Under the pieces are notes generated by a model. That model was not told the origin of the DNA and searched no databases. It saw only the letters and a list, made by a program, of their open reading frames with translations. This document shows positions 41,263-50,099 of a DNA stretch of 64,000 nucleotides, in pieces. This DNA comes from JAHWJR01 sp035942035 (GTDB lineage: Bacteria; Actinomycetota; Acidimicrobiia; Acidimicrobiales; CADCSY01). Made by a program: the position numbers and the translations under genes. Within the stretch, counting starts at the first letter, position 1; each line of letters begins with the position of its first letter. The stretch is taken from positions 15,586 through 79,585 of the forward strand of contig DASZDK010000063.1 in assembly GCA_035942035.1 (NCBI GenBank), read 5' to 3'.

Positions 41263-42453
41263 CTAGAGCCCGAGGGCGGAGGTCAGGTCGTCGAGGCGGG
41301 GGGTGGCCTCCCAGGTGAAGTCCTTGTCGGCCCGGCCGAAGTGCCCGTAGGCGGCGGTGCGCTGGAAGATGGGCCGGCGCAGGTCCAGGTCACGCAGGAT
41401 GGCCGCCGGCCGCAGGTCGAAGATGTCCTGGACGGCGCCCTCGATCTTCGCCGGGTCGACGGTCTCGGTGCCGAAGGTCTCCACCAGCAGGGACACCGGG
41501 TGGGCGACGCCGATGGCATAGGCCACCTGGACCTCGCAGCGGCTGGCGGCGCCGGCGGCCACGACGTGCTTGGCCACCCAGCGGGCGGCGTAGGCCGCCG
41601 AGCGGTCGACCTTGGTCGGGTCCTTGCCCGAAAAGGCGCCGCCGCCGTGGCGGGCCGTCCCCCCGTAGGTGTCGACGATGATCTTGCGCCCGGTGAGGCC
41701 GGTGTCGGCGGCGGGTCCGCCCAGCTCGAAGGTCCCGGTGGGGTTGACCAGGACGTCGATGTCGTCGTCGAAGCCGGCCGGCAGGAGCGGGTGGATGACG
41801 TGCTCCTCGAGGTCGGGCTTGATGAGGGTCTCGGTGTCGAGGCCGGGCTGGTGCTGGGTGGACACCACCACCGTGCGCAGCCGCACTGGGCGACCGTCCT
41901 CGTAGTCGAAGCTCACCTGGGTCTTCCCGTCGGGGCGGAGGTAGGGCAGGATCCCCGCCTTGCGCACCTCGGCCAGACGGCGGGCCAGGCGGTGCGCCAG
42001 CCAGATCGGCATGGGCATCAGGTCTTCGGTCTCGTCGCAGGCGTAGCCGAACATCATCCCCTGGTCGCCGGCGCCCTGGGCGTTGAGGGCGTCTTCCATC
42101 GACAGGCCGGTGCGGCGCTCGTAGGCCGTCTCGACGCCGCGGGCGATGTCGGGTGACTGCTCGTCGATCGAGATCATCACCCCGCAGGTGTGGCCGTCGA
42201 AGCCGAAGGACTCCCGGTCGTAGCCGACGCCGCAGATGGTCTCGCGCACGATCTTGGGGATGTCGACGTAGGCGTCGGTGGTGATCTCACCGGCGACCAC
42301 GGCCAGGCCGGTGGTGAGCAGTGTCTCGCACGCCACCCGCCCGTAGGGGTCGTTGGCCAGGATGGCGTCGAGGATGGCGTCGGAGACCTGGTCGGCCATC
42401 TTGTCGGGATGGCCCTCGGTCACCGATTCCGAGGTGAAGGTGTAACGGTTCAC
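41263..42453 (-). CDS. metK: S-adenosylmethionine synthase
   Basis: 396 residues from GTG 42453. All motifs present: SVTEGHPDKMADQVSDAIL, GAGDQGMMFGYA, GGGAFSGKDPTKVDRSAAY and FGTETV. Makes SAM from Met and ATP. GTGA is shared with the coaBC stop. Normal length. Confidence 0.98.
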   Translation of the reverse strand: MNRYTFTSESVTEGHPDKMADQVSDAILDAILANDPYGRVACETLLTTGLAVVAGEITTDAYVDIPKIVRETICGVGYDRESFGFDGHTCGVMISIDEQSPDIARGVETAYERRTGLSMEDALNAQGAGDQGMMFGYACDETEDLMPMPIWLAHRLARRLAEVRKAGILPYLRPDGKTQVSFDYEDGRPVRLRTVVVSTQHQPGLDTETLIKPDLEEHVIHPLLPAGFDDDIDVLVNPTGTFELGGPAADTGLTGRKIIVDTYGGTARHGGGAFSGKDPTKVDRSAAYAARWVAKHVVAAGAASRCEVQVAYAIGVAHPVSLLVETFGTETVDPAKIEGAVQDIFDLRPAAILRDLDLRRPIFQRTAAYGHFGRADKDFTWEATPRLDDLTSALGL

Positions 42454-43649
42454 GAACTGCTCCTGTGGGCGAGGACGGCGTCGAGCACGGCGCGGGCGAT
42501 GGCCCGCTTGTCGTCGAGCCCTCCATTCAAGTCGATCCCCGACGTCGACAGGACCGTCACGGCGTTGGTGTCGTGCTCGAAGCCGGCACCGGGCGCCGAC
42601 ACGTCGTTGGCCACCACCAGGTCGACGCCCTTGGCGCGCAGCTTCTCGGCCGCGCCGGGGCGGGGGTCGCCCCACTCGGCGGCGAAGCCCACCAGGGTCT
42701 GCCCGGGACGGCGGCGGGCGGTCAGCGCGGCGAGGATGTCGGGGGTCGGCTCGAGGGCGACCTCGGGAAGACCGTCGGCCCGACGCAGCTTGGACGGCGC
42801 CACCGCCCGGGGCCGGAAGTCGGCGACCGCCGCCGCCATCAGCACCACGTCGGCGGCGTCGCCGTGCGCCAGCACCGCCTGTTCCATCTCCGCCGCCGTG
42901 TCGACGTTCACCACGTCGACGCCCGGCGCCACCGGGCGCTCAGCAGTGGTGACCAGGGTGACCCGGGCCCCCCGGGCGGCGGCCTCGTCGGCCAGGGCGT
43001 GGCCCTGCTTGCCCGAGGAGCGGTTGCCGAGGAAGCGCACCGGGTCGAGGGGCTCGCGGGTGCCGCCGGCGGTGACCAGCACCCGCAGCCCGGCCAGGTC
43101 GCCGGTGCCGGCGCCACCCAGCACCGAGGCGCAGGCGGCCACGATCTCGGCCGGCTCGACCAGGCGCCCGGGGCCCACGTCTCCCCCGGCCAGGGGCCCG
43201 GCCGCCGGCCCGACCACGTGCACGCCCCGTTGGCGCAGGGTCGCCACGTTGGCCTGCACGGCTGGCTGCTCCCACATCTCGGTGTGCATGGCCGGGCAGA
43301 CCACCACCGGCGCCCGGGTGGCCAGCAGGGTGGCCACCAGGAGATCGTCGGACAGACCGACGGCGTAGGCGGCCAGCAGTCGGGCGGTCGCCGGCGCCAC
43401 CACCACCAGGTCGGCCTCGCCGCCCAGCGTGGTGTGGGGGCTGGGCTCGGGCCCGTCCCACAACGAGGTGCGGGCCGGCTCGCTGGCCAGCGCCGAGAAC
43501 GTGGTGGCGGTGACGAAGCGGAGAGCGGCTTCGGTGAGCACAGGGCGCACCACGGCGCCGGCGTCGACCAGCAGCCGGCAGACCTCGATGGCCTTGTAAG
43601 CGGCGATGCCGCCGGAGACGCCGAGGACGACCCGGCGACCCTCGAGCAC
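42450..43649 (-). CDS. coaBC: Bifunctional phosphopantothenoylcysteine decarboxylase/ligase
   Basis: 399 residues from GTG 43649. N-terminal flavin-dependent CoaC has LGVSGGIAAYKAIE, the PHTTL His and CPAMHTEMW. C-terminal CoaB starts at VLVTAGGTREPLDPVRFLGN with SSGKQG, and has MAAAVADFRP and the lysine in KLRR. Two steps of CoA synthesis. 7 bp downstream of rpoZ. Confidence 0.96.
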   Translation of the reverse strand: MLEGRRVVLGVSGGIAAYKAIEVCRLLVDAGAVVRPVLTEAALRFVTATTFSALASEPARTSLWDGPEPSPHTTLGGEADLVVVAPATARLLAAYAVGLSDDLLVATLLATRAPVVVCPAMHTEMWEQPAVQANVATLRQRGVHVVGPAAGPLAGGDVGPGRLVEPAEIVAACASVLGGAGTGDLAGLRVLVTAGGTREPLDPVRFLGNRSSGKQGHALADEAAARGARVTLVTTAERPVAPGVDVVNVDTAAEMEQAVLAHGDAADVVLMAAAVADFRPRAVAPSKLRRADGLPEVALEPTPDILAALTARRRPGQTLVGFAAEWGDPRPGAAEKLRAKGVDLVVANDVSAPGAGFEHDTNAVTVLSTSGIDLNGGLDDKRAIARAVLDAVLAHRSSS

Positions 43650-43656
43650 CGGGGTG

Positions 43657-44010
43657 CTACGAGGGCTCGGGGGCTTCGCCTCCGGCCGTCTCGTCGCCGG
43701 CCACCTCGTCGCTGAGTGTGCCCACCGGGCCCCATTCGCGATCGGTCTCGAGCTGCTGCTCGACGCTGTCGAGCCCGGTGTCGTCGGCGGTGCGCTCGTA
43801 GGTGATCTTGGCAGCGGCGATCTCCTCGAAGGCGATGGAGAGCGGCTTGCGGGCGGTGGAGGCCACCTGGGGCGGGACGATGGCCCCGAGGCCTTCACCC
43901 AGGTGGTTGAAGTAGGAGTTGATCTGGCGGGCCCGGCGGGAGGCCACCGTGACGAGGGTGAACTTCGAGTCGACCCGCGCGAGCAGGTCCTCGATGGGCG
44001 GGTTCATCAT
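43657..44010 (-). CDS. rpoZ: RNA polymerase omega subunit
   Basis: 117 residues from ATG 44010 (ATGATG; AGGA just upstream), not from 44031. Motifs PPIEDLLARVDSKFTLVTVASRRARQIN, seen in two parts, and RKPLSIAFEEIAAAKITYE are typical omega. The last ~40 residues are an acidic, Glu/Gly-rich tail. Neighbour of gmk as in most bacteria. Confidence 0.94.
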   Translation of the reverse strand: MMNPPIEDLLARVDSKFTLVTVASRRARQINSYFNHLGEGLGAIVPPQVASTARKPLSIAFEEIAAAKITYERTADDTGLDSVEQQLETDREWGPVGTLSDEVAGDETAGGEAPEPS

Positions 44011-44081
44011 GGTGTCCTGGCGCCACGGCATGGGCGCAAGACTACCAGGCCCCCTCGGGCGCGCCCCTCGCTCGCTCGTTG

Positions 44082-44627
44082 CTAGTGGCCTCGCTCGGCC
44101 CGGGCGGCGGCGATGAGGCAGACCATCTCCTCCACGGCCCGGTCCAGGTCGTCGTTGACCACCACCGCCGCGCCCAGCTCGCCCGCCGCCGCCGCCTCTT
44201 CCCCCGCCTTGGCCAGGCGCTGGGCGATCAGGTGCTCGGCGTCACCCCGGCCCTCCAGGCGGCGCCGCTGCTCCTCGGGCGACGGCGGCACCACGAAGAT
44301 CAACAGCGCCGTCGGGTCCCGCTCGTGGACCTGGCGGGCCCCTTGGACCTCGATCTCCAGCAGGGTGTCGCAGCCGGGCGGCGGCGACGGCACCGGGGTG
44401 CCGTACAGGTTGCCCAGGAACTCGGCCCACTCCAGGAAACCCTCACGCGCCACCTCCCGGAGGAAGCGCTCGCGGTCGACGAACACGTAGGCGTCGTCAG
44501 GCTCACCCGGCCGGCGGGGGCGGGTGGTCCATGACCGGCTCAGCCACAACCGGGGGTCGAGCTGCAACAGGCGCTCGACCAGCGTTCCCTTCCCGACCCC
44601 TCCGGGGCCGGAGACGACGACGAGCAC
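44082..44627 (-). CDS. gmk: Guanylate kinase
   Basis: 181 residues from GTG 44627. P-loop SGPGGVGKGTLVE, GMP-binding SRSWTTRPRRPGEPDD and YVFVDRERF, then LEIEVQGARQV. Phosphorylates GMP. It lies 9 bp downstream of mihF, the conserved actinobacterial order. Confidence 0.96.
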   Translation of the reverse strand: MLVVVSGPGGVGKGTLVERLLQLDPRLWLSRSWTTRPRRPGEPDDAYVFVDRERFLREVAREGFLEWAEFLGNLYGTPVPSPPPGCDTLLEIEVQGARQVHERDPTALLIFVVPPSPEEQRRRLEGRGDAEHLIAQRLAKAGEEAAAAGELGAAVVVNDDLDRAVEEMVCLIAAARAERGH

Positions 44628-44636
44628 GTGCCGGCG

Positions 44637-44954
44637 TCAGCGGGGGAAGCGCTTGAGCAGAGCCTCCCGCTGTTGCGTGCCCAGCCCGCGCACGCGGCGG
44701 TTCTCGCTGATCTGGAGCTCCTCCATCAAGCGGCGGGCCTTGACCTTGCCCAGCCCGGGCAGCGACTCGAGCACGGTGAGGACCTTCATCTTGCCCACCG
44801 TCTCGTCCCGCTCGGCCAGGTCGAACAGCTCGGGCAGCGAGGTGGAGCCCATCTTGAGCTTCTCCTTCAGCTCTGCCCGCACACGCCGGGCGACCGCCGC
44901 CTTGTCGAGCGCGGCCTGGCGCTGGTCGGGCGAGAGCTCTGGCGGCAGCGGCAT
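44637..44954 (-). CDS. mihF: Integration host factor, actinobacterial type
   Basis: 105 residues. The DNA-binding domain with a helix-two-turn-helix is seen in SLPGLGKVKARRLMEELQ and ISENRRVRGLGTQQREALL. N-terminal helix LSPDQRQAALDKAAVARRVRAEL. mIHF is a nucleoid-associated protein restricted to Actinobacteria, which supports the taxonomic reading. Between pyrF and gmk. Confidence 0.95.
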   Translation of the reverse strand: MPLPPELSPDQRQAALDKAAVARRVRAELKEKLKMGSTSLPELFDLAERDETVGKMKVLTVLESLPGLGKVKARRLMEELQISENRRVRGLGTQQREALLKRFPR

Positions 44955-44990
44955 GGCCGCGAACCCTAGTGCAGGGCCCTCGCCGCCGGC

Positions 44991-45698
44991 TCAGGCGCGC
45001 AGGCTCTCGATCAGCGCCTCGGCGGCGGCGACCCGGTCGGGTGCGGCGGTGACGGCCCGGCCGACCACGAGCAGGTCGGCGCCGGCGGCCAGTGCCGCGG
45101 CGGGCGTGTCGGTGCGGGCCTGATCGTGGGCATCGGTGCCGGGGGGCCGGGTGCCGGGTACCACCAGGAGCAGCCGGGGGGCGAGCTCGCGCACGTCGGC
45201 CACGTCGGGGGCGCCACAGACGAGCCCCCCGCATCCGGCGTCGAGCGCCACCTGCACCCGCTTGGGGACGATGTGGGACGGGGCGGAGTCGTCGCTGGTG
45301 AGCACGGTCACGGCCAGGGCCACGGGAAGCTCCAACCCCGCCCGCGACGCCCCCCGGTGGAGCCCCTCGACGCCGGCCCGCAGCATGGGGCCGCCGCCGG
45401 AGGCGTGCAGCGTCAGGTAGCGAACCCCGTAGGCGCCGACCACGGCGGCGGCCCGGCCCACCGTGGTGGGGATGTCGTGCATCTTGAGGTCGAGGAACAC
45501 GTCGTAGCCGAGGTTGGCCAGCGCCGTCACCGCGTCGGGGCCGGCGGCGGTGTAGAGCTCGAGGCCGACCTTCGCCACCCCGAACCACGGGTGGAGCTCA
45601 CGGGCCAGGCGCAGTGCCGCCACCATGTCGTCGACGTCGAGGGCAAGGGCGAGCCGGGAACGGAGCTCGGCCCCCGGAGGGCGCGGAGCGTCAGTCAT
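44991..45698 (-). CDS. pyrF: Orotidine 5'-phosphate decarboxylase
   Basis: 235 residues from ATG 45698. Catalytic lysine in VFLDLKMHDIPTTV; LALALDVDDM at the N-terminus; phosphate-binding end LLVVGRAVTAAPD. Group I type. Last step to UMP. Overlaps pyrD by 8 nt. Confidence 0.94.
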   Translation of the reverse strand: MTDAPRPPGAELRSRLALALDVDDMVAALRLARELHPWFGVAKVGLELYTAAGPDAVTALANLGYDVFLDLKMHDIPTTVGRAAAVVGAYGVRYLTLHASGGGPMLRAGVEGLHRGASRAGLELPVALAVTVLTSDDSAPSHIVPKRVQVALDAGCGGLVCGAPDVADVRELAPRLLLVVPGTRPPGTDAHDQARTDTPAAALAAGADLLVVGRAVTAAPDRVAAAEALIESLRA

Positions 45699-46725
45699 GG
45701 TCGCCGCCCCTGCCCCCCCGGTGGACGGCGCCGACGACCTCGGGCAGCGACCGCACGCCCCGTCGCTGCGCCCAGGCGCGCAGGCCCGCCAGCACCGCGG
45801 CAGGGGCCCGGGGGTCGGCGAAGGTGGCGGTGCCCACCTGCACCGCCACCGCGCCGGCCAGGAGCAGCTCGGCGGCGTCCTCACCGCTCGCCACCCCACC
45901 CACACCCACGATGGGGAGGTCCGGCACGGCGGCGGTCACGTCGTGCACCGCCCGTATCGCCACTGGGTGGATGGCCGGCCCCGACAGGCCGCCACCGGGA
46001 CCGCCCAGGCGTCGGCGCCCCGTCGCCGGATCGATGGCCATGGCCGGGACGGTGTTGATCAACGTGACCGCCTCGGCCCCGCCCACCCGGGCGGCAGCGG
46101 CGACTGCGACCAGGTCGCCGGCGCCGACGCTGAGCTTGGCCCACCGCGGCCGCCCGCAGGCGGCGGTGGCCTCCATGGCCTCGTTGGTGGCTGCCTCCGA
46201 CGAGGCGAACAGCCGGGCCCGGCCCGGCGCCCCGCCGGGAGCCGAAGGGTCGATGTTGGGGCAGCTGAGGTTGACCTCGACGGCGACCACCTCGGCTGGG
46301 GCATCGGCCAGCAGGGCCGCCGCCTCGGCGTAGTCCTCGACGCGGTGCCCCCAGATGCTGGCCACCACCCGGGCACCGGAGGCGACCAGCGCCGGCAGAT
46401 CGCACGCCAGCCATGCCTCGACCCCGGGGCCCTGGAGGCCCACGCTGTTGAGCATCCCCGCCGACGTCTCGTAGATGCGGGGCCCCGGGTTGCCCGGCCA
46501 GGGACGGGCGGACAGCGACTTGACCACCACCGCCCCGAGGCTCGACAGGTCGAGGTAGCGCCCCAGCTCGGCGCCGTGCCCGGAGGTGCCCGAGGCGGTC
46601 ATGACCGGGTTGGGCAGGGCCACCGAGCCCACCCGGGTGGCAAGGTCGGCGGGCGGCGCTCGGCGGTGAGCCCGCACGTCGGCGGTGCGGTCAAGCACCG
46701 CCGCCAGGGCCGCCGGCGGCCTCAT
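45691..46725 (-). CDS. pyrD: Dihydroorotate dehydrogenase, class 1B-like
   Basis: 344 residues from ATG 46725 (ATGA with the carB stop). Motifs: NPVMTASGTSGHGAEL, GPRIYETSAGMLNSVGLQGPG, VEVNLSCPNID and the FMN site LPIVGVGGVASGEDA. The NSxGLQxPG loop and short N-terminus mark class 1B, which normally needs the iron-sulfur partner PyrK. No pyrK lies in this operon or window. Confidence 0.93.
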   Translation of the reverse strand: MRPPAALAAVLDRTADVRAHRRAPPADLATRVGSVALPNPVMTASGTSGHGAELGRYLDLSSLGAVVVKSLSARPWPGNPGPRIYETSAGMLNSVGLQGPGVEAWLACDLPALVASGARVVASIWGHRVEDYAEAAALLADAPAEVVAVEVNLSCPNIDPSAPGGAPGRARLFASSEAATNEAMEATAACGRPRWAKLSVGAGDLVAVAAAARVGGAEAVTLINTVPAMAIDPATGRRRLGGPGGGLSGPAIHPVAIRAVHDVTAAVPDLPIVGVGGVASGEDAAELLLAGAVAVQVGTATFADPRAPAAVLAGLRAWAQRRGVRSLPEVVGAVHRGGRGGDHD

Positions 46726-49700
46726 TCCAGCCACTCCTGCAGCGACCGCACGGCCAGGCCGTGCTCCGCCCAGTCGGCCATGCCGTTGGCGGCGGCCAGG
46801 GCGGCGGCGACGGTCGTGAGGCAGGGCAGGTGGTGCACGGCGGCGGCGGCCCGGATGTAGTCGCCATCGGCCCTGGGTCCGCCCCCTCTCGGGGTGTTGA
46901 CCACCAGGTCGACCATGCCCGAGGCGATGAGGTCCACCGCCGTCGATCCATCGCCGCCGTCCCCCAGCTTGCCCACCACCGTGGCCACCACCACGCCTTG
47001 GTCGTGCAGGAACGCCGCCGTGCCCGTGGTGGCGGCGATGGCGAAGCCCAACTCGGCGAACCGGCGGGCGGCGGCCAGCCCGGCGGGCTTGTCACGGTCG
47101 GCCAGCGACAGGAACACCGCCCCCTTCTCGGGAAGCTGGTCGCCGGCGGCGATCTGGCTCTTGGCGAAGGCCAGGCCGAAGCTGCGGTCGATGCCCATGA
47201 CCTCGCCCGTGGAGCGCATCTCCGGCCCCAGCACGGTGTCGACCTCGGGGAAGCGGTTGAACGGCAGCACCGCCTCCTTGACCGCCACGTGGCCCTCGCC
47301 GCGGGGAGGGCACAGCAGGCCTTCGTCGCGCAGCTGCGCCAGCGTGGCGCCCACCATCACCCGCGCCGCAACCTTGGCCAGCGGCACGCCGGTGGCCTTG
47401 GACACGAACGGGACCGTCCGGCTGGCCCGGGGGTTGGCCTCGATCACGAACACCTGGCCCCGCTTGACCGCGTACTGCACGTTGAGCAGGCCCCGGACGT
47501 CGAGGTCGTCGGCGATGGCCCGGGTGTAGCCCTCGATGACCTCGATCACCGCCGGAGCCAGGGTGGGCGGAGGGATGGCGCAGGCGCTGTCGCCCGAGTG
47601 GACCCCCGCCTCCTCCACATGCTCCATCACCGCGCCGATGAGCACCTCGCCGGTGGCGTCGCGCACCGCGTCGACGTCGACCTCGACTGCGTCCTCGAGG
47701 AAGCGGTCGATCAGCACCGGGCGCTCGGCCGACAGCCCACCCTCGCGGCCGAGCGAGCCGAAGCCGGCCAGCTCGGCCATGGCCGCCTTCAGGCTGGCGT
47801 CGTCGTAGACGATCGACATGGCCCGCCCGCCGAGCACGTAGCTCGGCCGGACCAGCACCGGGTACCCCACCCGTTCGACCACGGCGGCGGCCTGCTCGAA
47901 GGTGGCGGCCACCCCGCCCGCCGGCTGGGGGATCTCCAGCCGGGCGCACAGGGCGTTCCAGCGCTCGCGGTCCTCGGCCCGGTCGATGGCGTCGGGTGAG
48001 GTGCCCAGCACCAGCTCGACCGGCACGGCGCCGGCCAGCTTCAGCGGCGTCTGCCCACCGAGGCTGACCACCACCCCGACCAGCTCGCCGGAGCGGGCTT
48101 CGGCGTCCAGCACCGCCAGCACGTCCTCGGTGGTCAGCGGCTCGAAGTAGAGCCGGTCAGAGGTGTCGTAGTCGGTGGACACCGTCTCCGGGTTGCAGTT
48201 CACCATGACGGTCTCGTAGCCGGCGTCGCCCAAGGCGAAGCTGGCGTGGACGCAGCAGTAGTCGAACTCGATCCCTTGGCCGATGCGGTTGGGCCCCGAG
48301 CCGAGGATGACCACCTTGGGCCGCCGGCCCGGCTCCACCTCGTCCTCGTCCTCCCACGCCGAGTAGTGGTACGGCGTGGTGGCCTCGAACTCGGCTCCGC
48401 AGGTGTCGACGGTCTTGTAGGTCGGCGCCACCCCGGCGGCCAGGCGGGCGGCGCGGACGGTTCCCTCGTCGACACCCCACAGCCACGCCAGTTGGGCGTC
48501 GGCGAAGCCCAGCCGCTTGGCCCGCCGCCAACGCCGGCGGGTCATGGCCTCGAAGCCGACCTCGGCTAGCGCCGTCCGCTCCTCGACGATGCGGAGGATC
48601 TGGTCGAGGAACCAGGGATCGACGGCGGTGGCGGCGTGGACACGCTCGAGGGAGATGCCCCGGCGCAGGGCGGCCTCGAGGTGGAAGGGGCGGTCGGGGG
48701 TGGCGATGGACGCACGCTGCACCAGCTCGTCGTCGGAGAGGTCGTCGACCGCCGTCTCGCCAGGATCGCAGTTGAGGCCCAGCCGGCCGTGCTCGAGCGA
48801 GCGCAGGCCCTTCTGCAGCGACTCGGGGAAGGTGCGGCCGATGGCCATGGCCTCGCCCACCGACTGCATCGAGGTGCCTAGGACGCCGGGGATCCCGGGG
48901 AACTTCTCGAAGGTCCAGCGGGGCACCTTGGTGACCACGTAGTCGATGGTCGGCTCGAAGCTGGCCGGTGTCTTGCCGGTGATGTCGTTGGCGATCTCGT
49001 CGAGGGTGTAGCCCACGGCCAGGCGAGCGGCGATCTTGGCGATGGGGAACCCGGTGGCCTTGGAGGCCAGCGCCGAGGAGCGGCTCACCCGGGGATTCAT
49101 CTCGATCACCACCATCTCGCCGTTGGCCGGGTCGAGGGCGAACTGGACGTTGGAACCGCCGGTCTCCACGCCCACCCGGCGGATGCAGGCGAAGGCGGCG
49201 TCGCGCATCTCCTGGTACTCGACGTCGGACAGGGTCTGGGCCGGCGCCACGGTGATGGAGTCGCCGGTGTGCACACCCATCGGGTCGAGGTTCTCGATGG
49301 AGCACACGACCACGCAGTTGTCGGCCCGGTCGCGCATGACCTCGAGCTCGTACTCCTTCCACCCCGCCACCGACCGCTCGACGAGGATCTCGGAGATGGG
49401 GCTGGCCTCCATGCCCACCGCCGCCACCCGGCGGAACTCGTCGAGGGTGGCGGCCATGCCCGCGCCCTTGCCGCCCATGATGTAGGCGGGACGGACGATC
49501 ACCGGAAGCCCGATCTCCTCGATGACCTCCATGGCCTCGTCGAGGGTGCGGGCCACGCCCGACGGGGGCACGGCCAGGCCGATCTCCTGCATGGCCTGCT
49601 TGAAGCGGTCACGGTCCTCGGCGGTGGCGATGGCCTCGGCGTTGGCCCCGATGAGCTCGATGCCGTAGCGATCGAGGGTGCCCCGCTCGACCAGCTGCAT

Positions 49701-49997
49701 GGCCAGGTTGAGGGCCGTCTGCCCGCCGAGGGTGGCCAGCACCGCCTGCGGGCGCTCCCGTTCGATGATGGCGGTGATGACGTCGACGTCGAGCGGCTCG
49801 ACGTAGGTGCGGTCGGCGAAGTCCGGGTCGGTCATGATCGTCGCCGGGTTGGAGTTGGCGAGGACGACCCGGTAGCCCTCCTGGCGCAGGATGCGGCACG
49901 CCTGGGTGCCCGAGTAGTCGAACTCGCTGGCCTGGCCGATGACGATGGGCCCCGACCCGATCAGCAGGATGGTCTCGATGTCGTCCCTGCGGGGCAT
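46722..49997 (-). CDS. carB: Carbamoyl-phosphate synthase large subunit
   Basis: 1091 residues. Two tandem ATP-grasp halves: the first with GGQTALNLAMQL and EMNPRVSRSSALASKATGFP, the second with GSGPNRIGQGIEFDYC and EANPRASRTVPFVSKATGVPL. The C-terminal MGS-like allosteric domain (VFLSLADRDKPAGLAAARRF) is present. Its ATG immediately follows the TAG of a 33-codon ORF, and there is no separate Shine-Dalgarno. Confidence 0.98.
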   Translation of the reverse strand: MPRRDDIETILLIGSGPIVIGQASEFDYSGTQACRILRQEGYRVVLANSNPATIMTDPDFADRTYVEPLDVDVITAIIERERPQAVLATLGGQTALNLAMQLVERGTLDRYGIELIGANAEAIATAEDRDRFKQAMQEIGLAVPPSGVARTLDEAMEVIEEIGLPVIVRPAYIMGGKGAGMAATLDEFRRVAAVGMEASPISEILVERSVAGWKEYELEVMRDRADNCVVVCSIENLDPMGVHTGDSITVAPAQTLSDVEYQEMRDAAFACIRRVGVETGGSNVQFALDPANGEMVVIEMNPRVSRSSALASKATGFPIAKIAARLAVGYTLDEIANDITGKTPASFEPTIDYVVTKVPRWTFEKFPGIPGVLGTSMQSVGEAMAIGRTFPESLQKGLRSLEHGRLGLNCDPGETAVDDLSDDELVQRASIATPDRPFHLEAALRRGISLERVHAATAVDPWFLDQILRIVEERTALAEVGFEAMTRRRWRRAKRLGFADAQLAWLWGVDEGTVRAARLAAGVAPTYKTVDTCGAEFEATTPYHYSAWEDEDEVEPGRRPKVVILGSGPNRIGQGIEFDYCCVHASFALGDAGYETVMVNCNPETVSTDYDTSDRLYFEPLTTEDVLAVLDAEARSGELVGVVVSLGGQTPLKLAGAVPVELVLGTSPDAIDRAEDRERWNALCARLEIPQPAGGVAATFEQAAAVVERVGYPVLVRPSYVLGGRAMSIVYDDASLKAAMAELAGFGSLGREGGLSAERPVLIDRFLEDAVEVDVDAVRDATGEVLIGAVMEHVEEAGVHSGDSACAIPPPTLAPAVIEVIEGYTRAIADDLDVRGLLNVQYAVKRGQVFVIEANPRASRTVPFVSKATGVPLAKVAARVMVGATLAQLRDEGLLCPPRGEGHVAVKEAVLPFNRFPEVDTVLGPEMRSTGEVMGIDRSFGLAFAKSQIAAGDQLPEKGAVFLSLADRDKPAGLAAARRFAELGFAIAATTGTAAFLHDQGVVVATVVGKLGDGGDGSTAVDLIASGMVDLVVNTPRGGGPRADGDYIRAAAAVHHLPCLTTVAAALAAANGMADWAEHGLAVRSLQEWLE

Positions 49998-50099
49998 CTA
50001 GATTTCGCCGGCGATAATCCGCCGGCGCCCGTTGCACGGAGCTGCACCAGCGACGGGTGCTGCTCCGCCTGGCGGTCTCCGCAGCGTGACCAGCTTCAT
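49998..50099 (-). CDS. 33-residue ORF filling the carA-carB gap
   Basis: ATG 50099 overlaps the carA stop as TGATG and is preceded by GAGGAG; TAG 49998-50000 abuts the carB ATG as TAGATG. The peptide is basic (MKLVTLRRPPGG at the start, NGRRRIIAGEI at the end). It has no domain. With no SD of its own, carB would depend on ribosomes finishing this ORF. A hairpin (50006-50027) lies in its last codons. I infer a coupling or leader peptide. Confidence 0.55.
   Translation of the reverse strand: MKLVTLRRPPGGAAPVAGAAPCNGRRRIIAGEI
50006..50027 (-). promoter_or_regulatory. Hairpin just upstream of carB
   Basis: Two copies of cgccggcg (each self-complementary) separated by six bases form an 8-bp stem ending 9 nt before the carB ATG in the mRNA. 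Translation of the 33-codon ORF would melt it. Confidence 0.55.

Noticed and set aside
46761..47999. 412-codon plus-strand ORF inside carB
   Set aside because: Antisense shadow of a certain gene; composition is His/Arg/Gly-rich from GC bias. The same holds for the other long antisense frames across the window (for example 41341-42156, 23098-24519 and 56842-59391).
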